Part shown: positions 1 to 7,250 of the stretch, in pieces
Layout: every line of letters starts with the position of its first letter
Position numbering within the stretch: the stretch's first letter is position 1
Assembly (NCBI RefSeq): GCF_000016665.1
Contig: NC_009523.1
Coordinates: 4,401,501 to 4,465,500 of the forward strand
Direction of reading: 5' to 3'
Length of the DNA stretch: 64,000 nucleotides
Origin: Roseiflexus sp. RS-1
Lineage (GTDB): Bacteria; Chloroflexota; Chloroflexia; Chloroflexales; Roseiflexaceae
Notes under the pieces: generated by a model
The model's input: only the letters and a program-made list of their open reading frames with translations
Told to the model about the DNA's origin: nothing
Database searches by the model: none
Translations under genes and position numbers: made by a program

Positions 1-482
1 AGACCATACCCCACATTGCTGTACTCCACTTTGCTACCAGGCGGAACCACTGGCAGCGCGTGGATATACGTGCGCAGTTCGTCGAATGTGCTGACATCGG
101 GCGGCAACTGACTGAGATCGGGGTCTTGCGGCAAACCGGACGTATGGGTCAGTAACTGACGCACACTGATGGCGTCGCGCCCCGCGCCCCGGAATCCGGG
201 CAAGATATCGCCAACCGGATCGTCGAGTGCGATGCAACCGGATTCGACCAGGAGCATCACCGCGAGCGCCGTCATCGGTTTCCCAATCGATGCAATATGG
301 AACAGGCTGCTGCCGTTGACCGCTGGCGCCTCTGGCGCCGGTGAAACAACCCCGCCATAAAACTCACCTGCCACCCGACCATGGTGCAGAACAACCGACG
401 CCACGGCGGTCACTGTTCCCTCATCAAGCCACCCCTGGAGGATTCGAAAGGCGCGTTGCAGACGTTCTGGATCAATGGTCAT
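1..482 (-). CDS. Serine beta-lactamase-like hydrolase (class C / DD-peptidase fold), partial
   Basis: The first 160 residues are visible and the 3' end lies outside the window. The protein starts MTIDPERLQ at 482. It carries the S-x-x-K nucleophile motif as SIGK (about residues 65-68) and the Y-S-N motif (about 154-156), with LLTHTSGL between them, as in class C beta-lactamases and related esterases or D-aminopeptidases. No signal peptide is seen, so a cytoplasmic esterase or peptidase role is as likely as antibiotic hydrolysis. Substrate cannot be inferred. It is transcribed away from the lipoprotein gene's upstream side and is not obviously part of an operon here. Confidence 0.85.
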   Translation of the reverse strand, partial: MTIDPERLQRAFRILQGWLDEGTVTAVASVVLHHGRVAGEFYGGVVSPAPEAPAVNGSSLFHIASIGKPMTALAVMLLVESGCIALDDPVGDILPGFRGAGRDAISVRQLLTHTSGLPQDPDLSQLPPDVSTFDELRTYIHALPVVPPGSKVEYSNVGYG

Positions 483-644
483 ACAATGGTCAACTCTCTT
501 TCACCGCGCCTGAACCGCATACCATCTCCCCAGGCGCACGATCTGTGTCCGGTATCATACCAGAAGATGAACTGAGCCTGGTTGCGCTTCCGGCGAAAGA
601 CGCAGCCAGGCTCGCTTCTGGGTGCTGACACCCTGATCAGGCGC

Positions 645-1895
645 TCATTCGCGCATCAATGTAATGCCTACTGACCCATCCGACGAGGTTGAGAACTGGA
701 CGGTGACTTTTTGACCACTCTTCGCAAATTCGAGGATATAGCCACTCTGCGCATCGCCCGTCTCATACGTCAGTTGATAGCCCAGTTTTGGATATTCGGT
801 CTTGAAGAACGCCAGAACCGAGTCCATACTGGCACTGACTTTACCCATCGTTAGATTGCCCATTGCCATATCGACCTGCGTACCAGGCGGCAGCGGCAGA
901 TCGACGCCTATCGTCTGTGAACTGCACACCGACGGGATCGTAATGGTAGTTTTGTTGATATCTTCGAGCGTCCAGTTATAGGCAATGGTTCCCTCGGAGA
1001 ACGTTGCAACATCGGCGGGTATATTTGCCGGGTTCATCGAGCCGGGCGCCACTTTGATCGTCAGGTCATACTTGACCAGATACCCGCCTTCGCGGGCAAC
1101 CCACAGATCGGCTTTTTCGACAACGGCGCCAAACTGACTCGCCGAGGCCTCGTCGAGCGTATAGCGATCGGTGAGAACACCGTTGATCGTCTCGCCGCGA
1201 TTGACCAGTTTTGCATCACCAGTCCGAAGCGGTGCGGTCATCGCGTCGGTAATGCCACGCAGCATATCCCCCATCCCGGCCATTATGGCGGGCTGGCATG
1301 CCCCACTGGCTTGTTCGTAGATGTACAGTGTATCACCAACGCTGTAGATCTCAGAACGTGTACCCTGCGCGCCCGGTTTGTTTTCGACGACCAGTGTGTA
1401 ACTGGTGTTGCTCGGTCGATGCAGCGCCTGGGTATACGTCGTCTGCTCTTCAACATTCTTGCCGTCTGTCGTTTTGCCCGTGAGCTTCCACGCGATGATG
1501 ACGCGGTAACTCTCAAGTTGCGACAGGTTCGCCTGGCTTCCGGGCACCGATACGTTCTCCCCGCCGCCTGACGCCGGAGGCGCAGGCGCTGGTTGCGTTC
1601 CTCCGCCTGACGGCGTTTGCGGCATGGGCATCGGTTGCGCTCCACCGCCGCCTGACGCTGGAGGCGCAGGCGCTGGCTGCGTTCCTCCGCCTGACGGCGC
1701 GGCGGTCGGTTGCGCGGCGGCAGGCGTTGGCTGTGGCGCCCGTGTCGGAGCAGCGCCGGATGAACCGCCCGACGGCGCCGTTGGTTGTGCTGTCGGTTGC
1801 GCGCTGCCCTGTCCGATGAACGGCAGGTTGCCACAGCCGTTGAGCAGAAGGGCGCCGATAATCAGGACGGTTGGCGGTAAAAGTCGTGATCTCAA
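645..1895 (-). CDS. Putative lipoprotein with Pro/Ala/Gly-rich linker
   Basis: A secreted, probably lipid-anchored protein of 416 residues. I start it at TTG 1895 because GGGAGG lies just upstream and a signal peptide follows at once (RSRLLPPTVLIIGALLLNGC, with a lipobox-like LNGC). A longer open frame to 1961 would put 22 residues before the signal. Residues about 30-115 are low-complexity P, A, G, Q and T with a duplicated block (SGGGTQPAPAPPASGGG). The C-terminal two thirds looks like a beta-rich lipoprotein fold of the LppX/LolA type (repeated YTLVV, RYTLDEAS, YLVKYDLTIKV strands), but I do not recognise a named family. The proline-rich linker probably spans the cell envelope. Confidence 0.75.
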   Translation of the reverse strand: MRSRLLPPTVLIIGALLLNGCGNLPFIGQGSAQPTAQPTAPSGGSSGAAPTRAPQPTPAAAQPTAAPSGGGTQPAPAPPASGGGGAQPMPMPQTPSGGGTQPAPAPPASGGGENVSVPGSQANLSQLESYRVIIAWKLTGKTTDGKNVEEQTTYTQALHRPSNTSYTLVVENKPGAQGTRSEIYSVGDTLYIYEQASGACQPAIMAGMGDMLRGITDAMTAPLRTGDAKLVNRGETINGVLTDRYTLDEASASQFGAVVEKADLWVAREGGYLVKYDLTIKVAPGSMNPANIPADVATFSEGTIAYNWTLEDINKTTITIPSVCSSQTIGVDLPLPPGTQVDMAMGNLTMGKVSASMDSVLAFFKTEYPKLGYQLTYETGDAQSGYILEFAKSGQKVTVQFSTSSDGSVGITLMRE

Positions 1896-2373
1896 TGGAA
1901 CCTCCCTCGCGTGATAATACGTTTCCTCAACAACAGATGTGGCGCCTTTCACAGACACCATGCAAAAGAACGATGGTCGAAAGAAGAATCGGGCATCGGA
2001 TCGCCGTAATGATCATCTGTTGCAACAATGGAAGAGGGGGTCTGGCAGGAGGCACGGATGTTCTTCGCGTTTTCCACCCGTGCGGATCCAGGGAAGAGGG
2101 AAACACGCACGATCTCTGGTAGTTCTCACAGGGGTTGAACCTGGTGGACGAGGTCGAACACTCCCGGAATCGCGTCCCCACGCAGCGACCGAAATGAATT
2201 TCGGTCTACGAGAGAAGTACGCCGAAATTTATTTCGGCATATGGCAGTTCTTACGGAGATCGAACGCTTTGCTGGAAGCGGGCGTCTCACGCAACACGGC
2301 GGATAGGAACGATGGTCAATGTATCTGAGAACTGCTACAGCATCGAATCAACCTTTACGAGCAACGCTCTAGT
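1896..2373. other. Intergenic region, 478 bases
   Basis: No gene is convincing here. The right half (2118-2338) is an R165 repeat copy. The left half between the lipoprotein start and the repeat shows only short overlapping shadow frames. Confidence 0.6.
2118..2338 (+). repeat. R165 dispersed repeat, copy 1 (expanded)
   Basis: The left end resembles TAGTTCTCACAGGGGTTGAACC and the right end GTCAATGTATCTGAGAACTGCTA. These are imperfect inverted repeats of each other and match the ends of the copies at 5026 and 27563. The central palindrome CCGAAATGAATTTCGG (2189-2204) is intact and is an empty target site for R116. A second palindrome, GCCGAAATTTATTTCGGC, follows, which makes this copy about 50 bp longer than copy 2. 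Confidence 0.7.
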
Positions 2374-2763
2374 CTAGCGGCGTCGTTGCAGCAGGCGCCA
2401 GGGGAAGCGCCAGGACCACACGCGCCGCCCGGCGCCTCCGCCGTTCGCCGACGCCGGCGCAGAGACAACGATCCCGCGTTCACGCCGACACGACGGGCAG
2501 TAGTCGAGGTTCCACGCCACCTGCGCCGTAAACAACCCGCCGCACGCAGCGCATGGTCGGCGATGGAACGCTTCCGGCAGGTGGTAGGTTTGATGCACGT
2601 CACACCATACCGCGCGCCGCCAGCACGCCCGGCACAAATGCATGGCGTCATGGACACTGCTCCCGCGCACCTGACGCCAGTCGCGATCGCCGATTGCGCC
2701 TACTTTGCCGCAACAGTCGCAGACAACAACGGAGCCGTATGGCGCATGTTCCCGGTAACTCAT
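2374..2763 (-). CDS. Small multi-zinc-ribbon protein
   Basis: A 129-residue protein of unknown function. It holds five cysteine pairs or clusters: CDCC (residues 15-18), CRAC, a C-x-x-H-x-x-x-x-H stretch, CAAC and CPSC. These are spaced like two or three treble-clef or zinc-ribbon knuckles. The C-terminus is arginine-rich (RRVWSWRFPWRLLQRRR), which would suit nucleic-acid binding. A promoter-like pair (TTGACA/TAGTAT) lies about 100 bp upstream. I do not recognise the family. A function in DNA or RNA binding is inference only. Confidence 0.6.
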   Translation of the reverse strand: MSYREHAPYGSVVVCDCCGKVGAIGDRDWRQVRGSSVHDAMHLCRACWRRAVWCDVHQTYHLPEAFHRRPCAACGGLFTAQVAWNLDYCPSCRRERGIVVSAPASANGGGAGRRVWSWRFPWRLLQRRR

Positions 2764-2858
2764 CTGCCCCCCTCCTCGTTGAGTTGCACCTCATCGTGCA
2801 GCCATTCGACTGGTTTGTGCAAAAACAACAATCAGGAAGATTACTGATTGTGTAGAAT

Positions 2859-2887
2859 ATACTAATCGGGGTAGAGACATCTGTCAA
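2859..2887 (-). promoter_or_regulatory. Predicted sigma70 promoter of the zinc-ribbon gene
   Basis: On the minus strand, TTGACA (2882-2887), a 17-bp spacer and TAGTAT (2859-2864). Transcription would start near 2852, leaving an untranslated leader of about 90 bases before the start at 2763. Confidence 0.5.
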
Positions 2888-2974
2888 GAGGAGCGATATT
2901 CCCATCATGGTGAAGGTTTCAGGAGTGAGTCAGCAGAACACAACGAGCGGTCAATCACTATTCCCGTGCGCCGT

Positions 2975-3430
2975 TGCCCCTCATCCCCCCTGCCCCCTTC
3001 TCCCACACGGGGAGAAGGGGGAGTTTGGGCGTCCTGATGGCTGAAACGGGCGATGGCACGCAGGGGCGTGCCAAAACATCTACCCCTGTGAGCATCCCCT
3101 CAACTCCCTTCTTCCACACGGGAAGAAGGGGGAGTTTGGGCGTCCTGATGGCTGAAACGGGCGATGGCACGCAGGGGCGTGCCAAAAAACCTACCCCTGT
3201 GAGCATCCCCACAACCCCCTTTCAACCTGCAAGGGGAGAAGGGGGGGTCTGGACGGACTGATGACCAAAACGAGAGAAGGAACGCAGGGATTTTCCAGGA
3301 AACCTACCCCTGTAAGCTCCCACCTCCTCCTCTCACGCGCGGGAGAGAGGGAAATCGGCACTCCTGATGCCCCACCTGGAGAGTGCAAGACCAGGAGACG
3401 CCAGAAAACCCTCCATCTGTAAGCCAGAAC
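2975..3430 (+). repeat. Degenerate 111-bp tandem repeat, about four units
   Basis: Two near-identical units contain GAGTTTGGGCGTCCTGATGG (at 3021 and 3132, period 111), followed by GGCGATGGCACGCAGGGGCG. Two more degenerate units extend to about 3430. Each unit has a hairpin of the form CCCTTCT..AGAAGGG. A single related unit on the opposite strand lies at about 60958-61060, so the family is dispersed. The region lies between the zinc-ribbon gene and the 3' end of the arabinofuranosidase gene. No gene is seen in 2764-3468. Confidence 0.8.
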
Positions 3431-3468
3431 CGTCCGGGTGGGCGACGGCGCCGTCGCCGCCTGCCCCC

Positions 3469-4968
3469 TCACCGCTCGACGACTGCCACGGTCAATGAGA
3501 GTGGCGGAACCTGGAGACGAAATCGACCGTCAACGACCGGCGCTCCGGGCAGGGGGCGGATACCGATCACATCAGGGGTATCGAACGTATTGGCGGCTTT
3601 TGGATCGCTCCCGGAGACCTGATAGATACTGGCAACCCGATATGGTGCGCGCCCCTGCCACTCCAGGTCGAGCGTCAGCGGTTCAGTGCGCCCGCGATGC
3701 ACGATGAAGATCGCGCCCTTGCCTTGTCCGGCATCGTAACTCGCAGCAGCATCGATCAGCGGTTGTTCGCCGAACATGCGTGTGGCGTATGTTGGCGCCT
3801 GCACCAGCAGATCCAGCGAGTCGCCGGAGGCGTAACGACTGAACAGCGCAAAGGGGTAGAAGATCGACTGTCGCAGGATGCCATCAGGACGGGTGAGGAT
3901 CGGCGCAATGACGTTGACCAGTTGCGCCAGGCACGCCATCTTCAATACGTCGCAACGTCGTAGAAAGACATTCAACCACTGCGCCACGACCAGGGCATCC
4001 TCCAGATTGTACACCTCTTCGATCAGGTGCGGCGCTTCCTGCCATCCCCCCTGCATTGTCTGGTCTTTGTACCAGACATTCCATTCGTCCCAACTCAGGT
4101 ATACATCGTGACGTGAGCGCAGTTTCGCTTTCACATAGCGCAGCGTTCCGGCGAGCGCATCGAGATGATCTTCAAATTGCCGCGCCAGCGCCAGATAACT
4201 GTCGGTGTCGTCATCCCGATTGCCCGCATAGAAGTGGAGCGAAAGGTAATCGACATACTCCCAGCAGATCTCAAGAGCGATCCGGTCCCATTCTGGATAG
4301 GTGGGCATATGACTGCTCGACGAACCGCAGAGGGTCAGCCTGATCGACGGATCATGCCACTTCATCAGTTTTGCCGCTTCACGGGCTTTCACCGCATAAG
4401 CGGTTGCGTCCATATGCCCGATCTGCCAGGGACCATCCATCTCATTGCCCAGGCACCAGTAGCGCACGCCAAACGGCTCTGGCGCGCCATTGGCGACGCG
4501 CCGATCGGCTTCGAGCGTGCCAGCCGGTGCGTTGCAGTATTCAACATATGCGCCCGCCTCCTCGATGGTTCCGGTCCCCAGGTTGACGCCGAGCATCGGT
4601 TCGGCGCCGAGCATGCGGCAGAGGGTGATGAACTCATGCGTGCCAAAATGGTTTGTTTCGATGGACTGCCACGCCAGTTCACGGCGGCGCGGGCGCTGCG
4701 CGACCGGACCCACGCCATCTCGCCAGTGGTAGCCGGAGAGAAAGTTTCCTCCTGGATAGCGAATGATCCGCGGATTCAGTTCGCGCAGCGCCGCCACGAC
4801 ATCGATGCGCAAACCATGCTCATCCGCCAATGCCGATCCAGGGTCGAATATCCCCCGATAGACGCAGCGCCCCATGTGCTCGATAAAGCCGCCGAACAAG
4901 AGCGGCGAGATGCGCCCGATCACCCGCTCTTCGTCAATAGCGATCCGTGCAGAACGTCCGGCATTCAT
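3469..4968 (-). CDS. abfA: Alpha-L-arabinofuranosidase, glycoside hydrolase family 51
   Basis: Hydrolyses terminal alpha-L-arabinofuranosyl residues from arabinan and arabinoxylan oligosaccharides, probably in the cytoplasm because no signal peptide is present. The 499-residue length is normal for GH51. Family hallmarks are [18 protein letters not shown] near the N-terminus, the acid/base Glu in [12 protein letters not shown] (about E176) and the nucleophile Glu in [11 protein letters not shown] (about E295). AGAGGA lies four bases before the ATG. A GH127 arabinofuranosidase at 42.4 kb suggests the cell uses arabinose-containing glycans, although the two genes are not linked. Confidence 0.95.
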   Translation of the reverse strand: MNAGRSARIAIDEERVIGRISPLLFGGFIEHMGRCVYRGIFDPGSALADEHGLRIDVVAALRELNPRIIRYPGGNFLSGYHWRDGVGPVAQRPRRRELAWQSIETNHFGTHEFITLCRMLGAEPMLGVNLGTGTIEEAGAYVEYCNAPAGTLEADRRVANGAPEPFGVRYWCLGNEMDGPWQIGHMDATAYAVKAREAAKLMKWHDPSIRLTLCGSSSSHMPTYPEWDRIALEICWEYVDYLSLHFYAGNRDDDTDSYLALARQFEDHLDALAGTLRYVKAKLRSRHDVYLSWDEWNVWYKDQTMQGGWQEAPHLIEEVYNLEDALVVAQWLNVFLRRCDVLKMACLAQLVNVIAPILTRPDGILRQSIFYPFALFSRYASGDSLDLLVQAPTYATRMFGEQPLIDAAASYDAGQGKGAIFIVHRGRTEPLTLDLEWQGRAPYRVASIYQVSGSDPKAANTFDTPDVIGIRPLPGAPVVDGRFRLQVPPLSLTVAVVER

Positions 4969-5373
4969 AGCGTCCTCTCACGATGAGATACGGAAAACGC
5001 CGCTATTCTACACGATCCCGGCAATTATAGCAGTTCCCATAGAGGTTGAACCAATTGGACAGGATTGAACACTCCCAGAATCGCGCTCCCAACACGGCGA
5101 CCGAAATGAATTTCGGTCTACGCTCTGCCGGAAACGGGCGCCTCGCACGACACGGCAGACCCGGACAGGGGTCAACGTATCTGAGAACCGCTATAACCGG
5201 TCAGCAGCGTGATCGAGACCGCATCGGTTGGGGATAGGACGCGGTGGACGACACAGCCAGCGCCGCGCAGCGATCCCCCGGACAGGCGGAGGAACGCTAC
5301 GATGCTGTTGACGCTTCACCATGACCGTCACAATAGGACGATCAGCCAGAAGAACGACAGGGGCGCCACGCGG
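4969..5373. other. Intergenic region, 405 bases
   Basis: It holds the complete R165 copy at 5026-5195. Nothing is recognisable in 5196-5373. Confidence 0.6.
5026..5195 (+). repeat. R165 dispersed repeat, copy 2 (complete, about 170 bp)
   Basis: The left end is TATAGCAGTTCCCATAGAGG. The right end, read on the minus strand, is TATAGCGGTTCTCAGATACG. These are imperfect terminal inverted repeats. The palindrome CCGAAATGAATTTCGG at 5101-5116 is uninterrupted and is the clearest empty R116 target. No coding capacity is evident, so this is probably a MITE-like element. Confidence 0.75.
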
Positions 5374-6048
5374 TTACGGGCTTTCACACGCCAGAATCTG
5401 CTCAGCGACCTCCATCATATCGGCGCCGGTGATGTCAGGACGGGGGAAGAGCGGATCGAGCGCCGTGCCGGGACGCGCGACGAATGCTGCGGCGCAACCG
5501 GCACATACCGCACCGGCAATATCCCACGCATGCGCTGCAACCATGCGGATGCGTCCTATGGGAACACCGAGGCGAACGGCGGCATATTCGTAAGGTTCTG
5601 GCGCCGGCTTCAGACGTCGTACAATATCGGCGGAAAAAATGTTCTCGAAAAAGTGATCGATGCCGGCATTGGTCAACTGCGCGATTGCCACTTCCTCGGT
5701 CGAATTGGTCAGAGCAGCCAGCCGTAGCCCGGCGGAGCGCAGACGCTCAAGCGATGCCGGAACATCCGGGTGGGGCGGCAGGGTGCGCATACCGGCAAGG
5801 ATGGCGGTGCGATCATCCGGCGCGAGAGATACGCCATAGCGCACTGCTGTCATCTCAAGCGCCGCCGCCCAGATCCGTGAGAAGTTCTCATACCTTCCGG
5901 TAATTGTGGTCACAAACGCGGATTGAAGCACCTGACCGAACCAGGACTGGCGCGCGCTTGCTACACCGAATATGCGTGTAAACAGTGGATCAAGCGCGCG
6001 CATATCGAGCAACGTCTCATTCACATCGAAAACGATCACCCGCGGCAT
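5374..6048 (-). CDS. HAD superfamily hydrolase, 2-haloacid dehalogenase type II family
   Basis: About 224 residues. The Asp nucleophile is in IVFDVNETLLDM, motif II Ser/Thr is in ALTNSTEE, the Lys is in RRLKPAPEPYEYAA, and the acidic motif is in VAAHAWDIAGAVCAG. This is the pattern of L-2-haloacid dehalogenases (family type II), which displace halide from short 2-haloacids. Many members have other or unknown substrates. AGGAGG lies directly before two adjacent ATG codons (6051 and 6048). The second has the better spacing. It sits downstream of the mntA/hepT pair on the same strand. Confidence 0.85.
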   Translation of the reverse strand: MPRVIVFDVNETLLDMRALDPLFTRIFGVASARQSWFGQVLQSAFVTTITGRYENFSRIWAAALEMTAVRYGVSLAPDDRTAILAGMRTLPPHPDVPASLERLRSAGLRLAALTNSTEEVAIAQLTNAGIDHFFENIFSADIVRRLKPAPEPYEYAAVRLGVPIGRIRMVAAHAWDIAGAVCAGCAAAFVARPGTALDPLFPRPDITGADMMEVAEQILACESP

Positions 6049-6141
6049 CATCTCCTCCTGACATTACAATGCGTGACTCGACAATCAGATTCGGACAACG
6101 GACAGGCACGACGCAGCGAAAATGTACAGCAATGATGCGGA

Positions 6142-6648
6142 TCAGACCGACGACAACTGTTCGGCAAGCGTTTCCAGCCAGGCGACAAATCGCTGAAGAT
6201 CGGCTTCGACCTGTTGCCATACCAGAGGGTATCGGGTCACTAGCCGTTCCAACCGTTCCTCATCAAGTTCGAAGCCGTAAAGATGTCGTACAACGTGGCG
6301 AAATGCCAGGTATTCGCGCAACCCCTCTATACTTGTTGACGACAGAACTGCAGGACGATCCCCCCAATCCATTCCCATGCGTTCCAGCAGGCGACGATGC
6401 CAGTCAAAACCGCCTGGCGGCGCGCCGTTAAGTTCGGTTGCTATCGTTTGAAAGATGCGCTCGCACCCGGTGTAGAAATTGTGCAGTTTGAGCGCAAGGT
6501 TCTCATAGAACAGCCGGGCATGACCCGGATCGCGCGTGATTTCTCCCCGCACGAAAGCAATATCGTCCGCCAGACGCTGCAAACGCTTCAGTTCGATCTG
6601 GATATCGGCAGCAATGCCGCGCAAACGTTCCGGGGAGACTGATTGCAT
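6142..6648 (-). CDS. hepT: HepT-like HEPN ribonuclease toxin
   Basis: A 168-residue alpha-helical protein with the HEPN R-x4-H-x-Y motif as R117-HVVR-H122-L-Y124. In the HepT family Arg and His form the RNase centre, and the Tyr is the site the MntA antitoxin modifies with AMP. It starts three bases after the mntA stop, so the pair is probably translated together. The length is above that of short HepT/DUF86 proteins and matches the longer HepT-like subgroup. The toxin role is inferred from family and context. A housekeeping role cannot be excluded from sequence alone. Confidence 0.82.
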   Translation of the reverse strand: MQSVSPERLRGIAADIQIELKRLQRLADDIAFVRGEITRDPGHARLFYENLALKLHNFYTGCERIFQTIATELNGAPPGGFDWHRRLLERMGMDWGDRPAVLSSTSIEGLREYLAFRHVVRHLYGFELDEERLERLVTRYPLVWQQVEADLQRFVAWLETLAEQLSSV

Positions 6649-6651
6649 CGC

Positions 6652-7032
6652 TTATACATCTTCTCCACGTTCCAGAATACGATCCCGAACATGCGGAGCC
6701 AGCGCTTCGAGCGGCTTCAGATCGACGGGAAAATCGGTGAGTTTTCCGGCTTCTGCCAGCGCAGGGAAGTAATCGGCAGGCGCGAGATCGGCAACAGCCA
6801 GATCGATGTCCGATTCGGCGGAGAAACGATCGGTCATCAGTGATCCGAAGAGAAGAATCCGGGTAACTCCAAACTTCTGCCGCAGCATCGCTGCAATATG
6901 TTCGACATCCTGCCGCGCCTGCTGCGCCAGACGCCGGTTGTACGCATACGCAGCTTCCTGACGCTTTCGCCAGCGTTCGACATACGCTTCGATTGGGCGA
7001 TCCATGCCCGGAATGTCGGTCGTCGCGCTCAT
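6652..7032 (-). CDS. mntA: MntA-type nucleotidyltransferase antitoxin
   Basis: A 126-residue minimal nucleotidyltransferase. The signature G-S-x10-D-x-D is exact in FGSLMTDRFSAESDIDLAV. MntA antitoxins use ATP to adenylylate the Tyr of the HepT motif and so silence the RNase. An extra N-terminal segment of about 50 residues rich in Arg, Gln and Ala precedes the catalytic fold, longer than in the copy at 53021. It is the first gene of the pair, behind a promoter at 7105-7133. Confidence 0.87.
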   Translation of the reverse strand: MSATTDIPGMDRPIEAYVERWRKRQEAAYAYNRRLAQQARQDVEHIAAMLRQKFGVTRILLFGSLMTDRFSAESDIDLAVADLAPADYFPALAEAGKLTDFPVDLKPLEALAPHVRDRILERGEDV

Positions 7033-7104
7033 TGACAGATGCCTCTGAACATCGAGGTATGCGGCGGCGGGATGATGTAGCTGGCTCAGGGTGTGTGTAC
7101 CACC

Positions 7105-7133
7105 ATATTACACCAGTTTCAACGAAATCTCAA
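7105..7133 (-). promoter_or_regulatory. Predicted sigma70 promoter of mntA-hepT
   Basis: On the minus strand, TTGAGA (7128-7133), a 17-bp spacer and TAATAT (7105-7110), about 70 bp upstream of mntA. No operator-like inverted repeat was recognised beside it. Confidence 0.5.
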
Positions 7134-7250
7134 CAGCACCCCCGAACAGTGATTGTTCAACATTCCGGTACGGGAGCGAGATCATCCTGCCCTCCGCCAA
7201 CCTGCAGGGGCGTGACACCCTTCGCTCCGTGGCAGACATATCAGGTTCTG

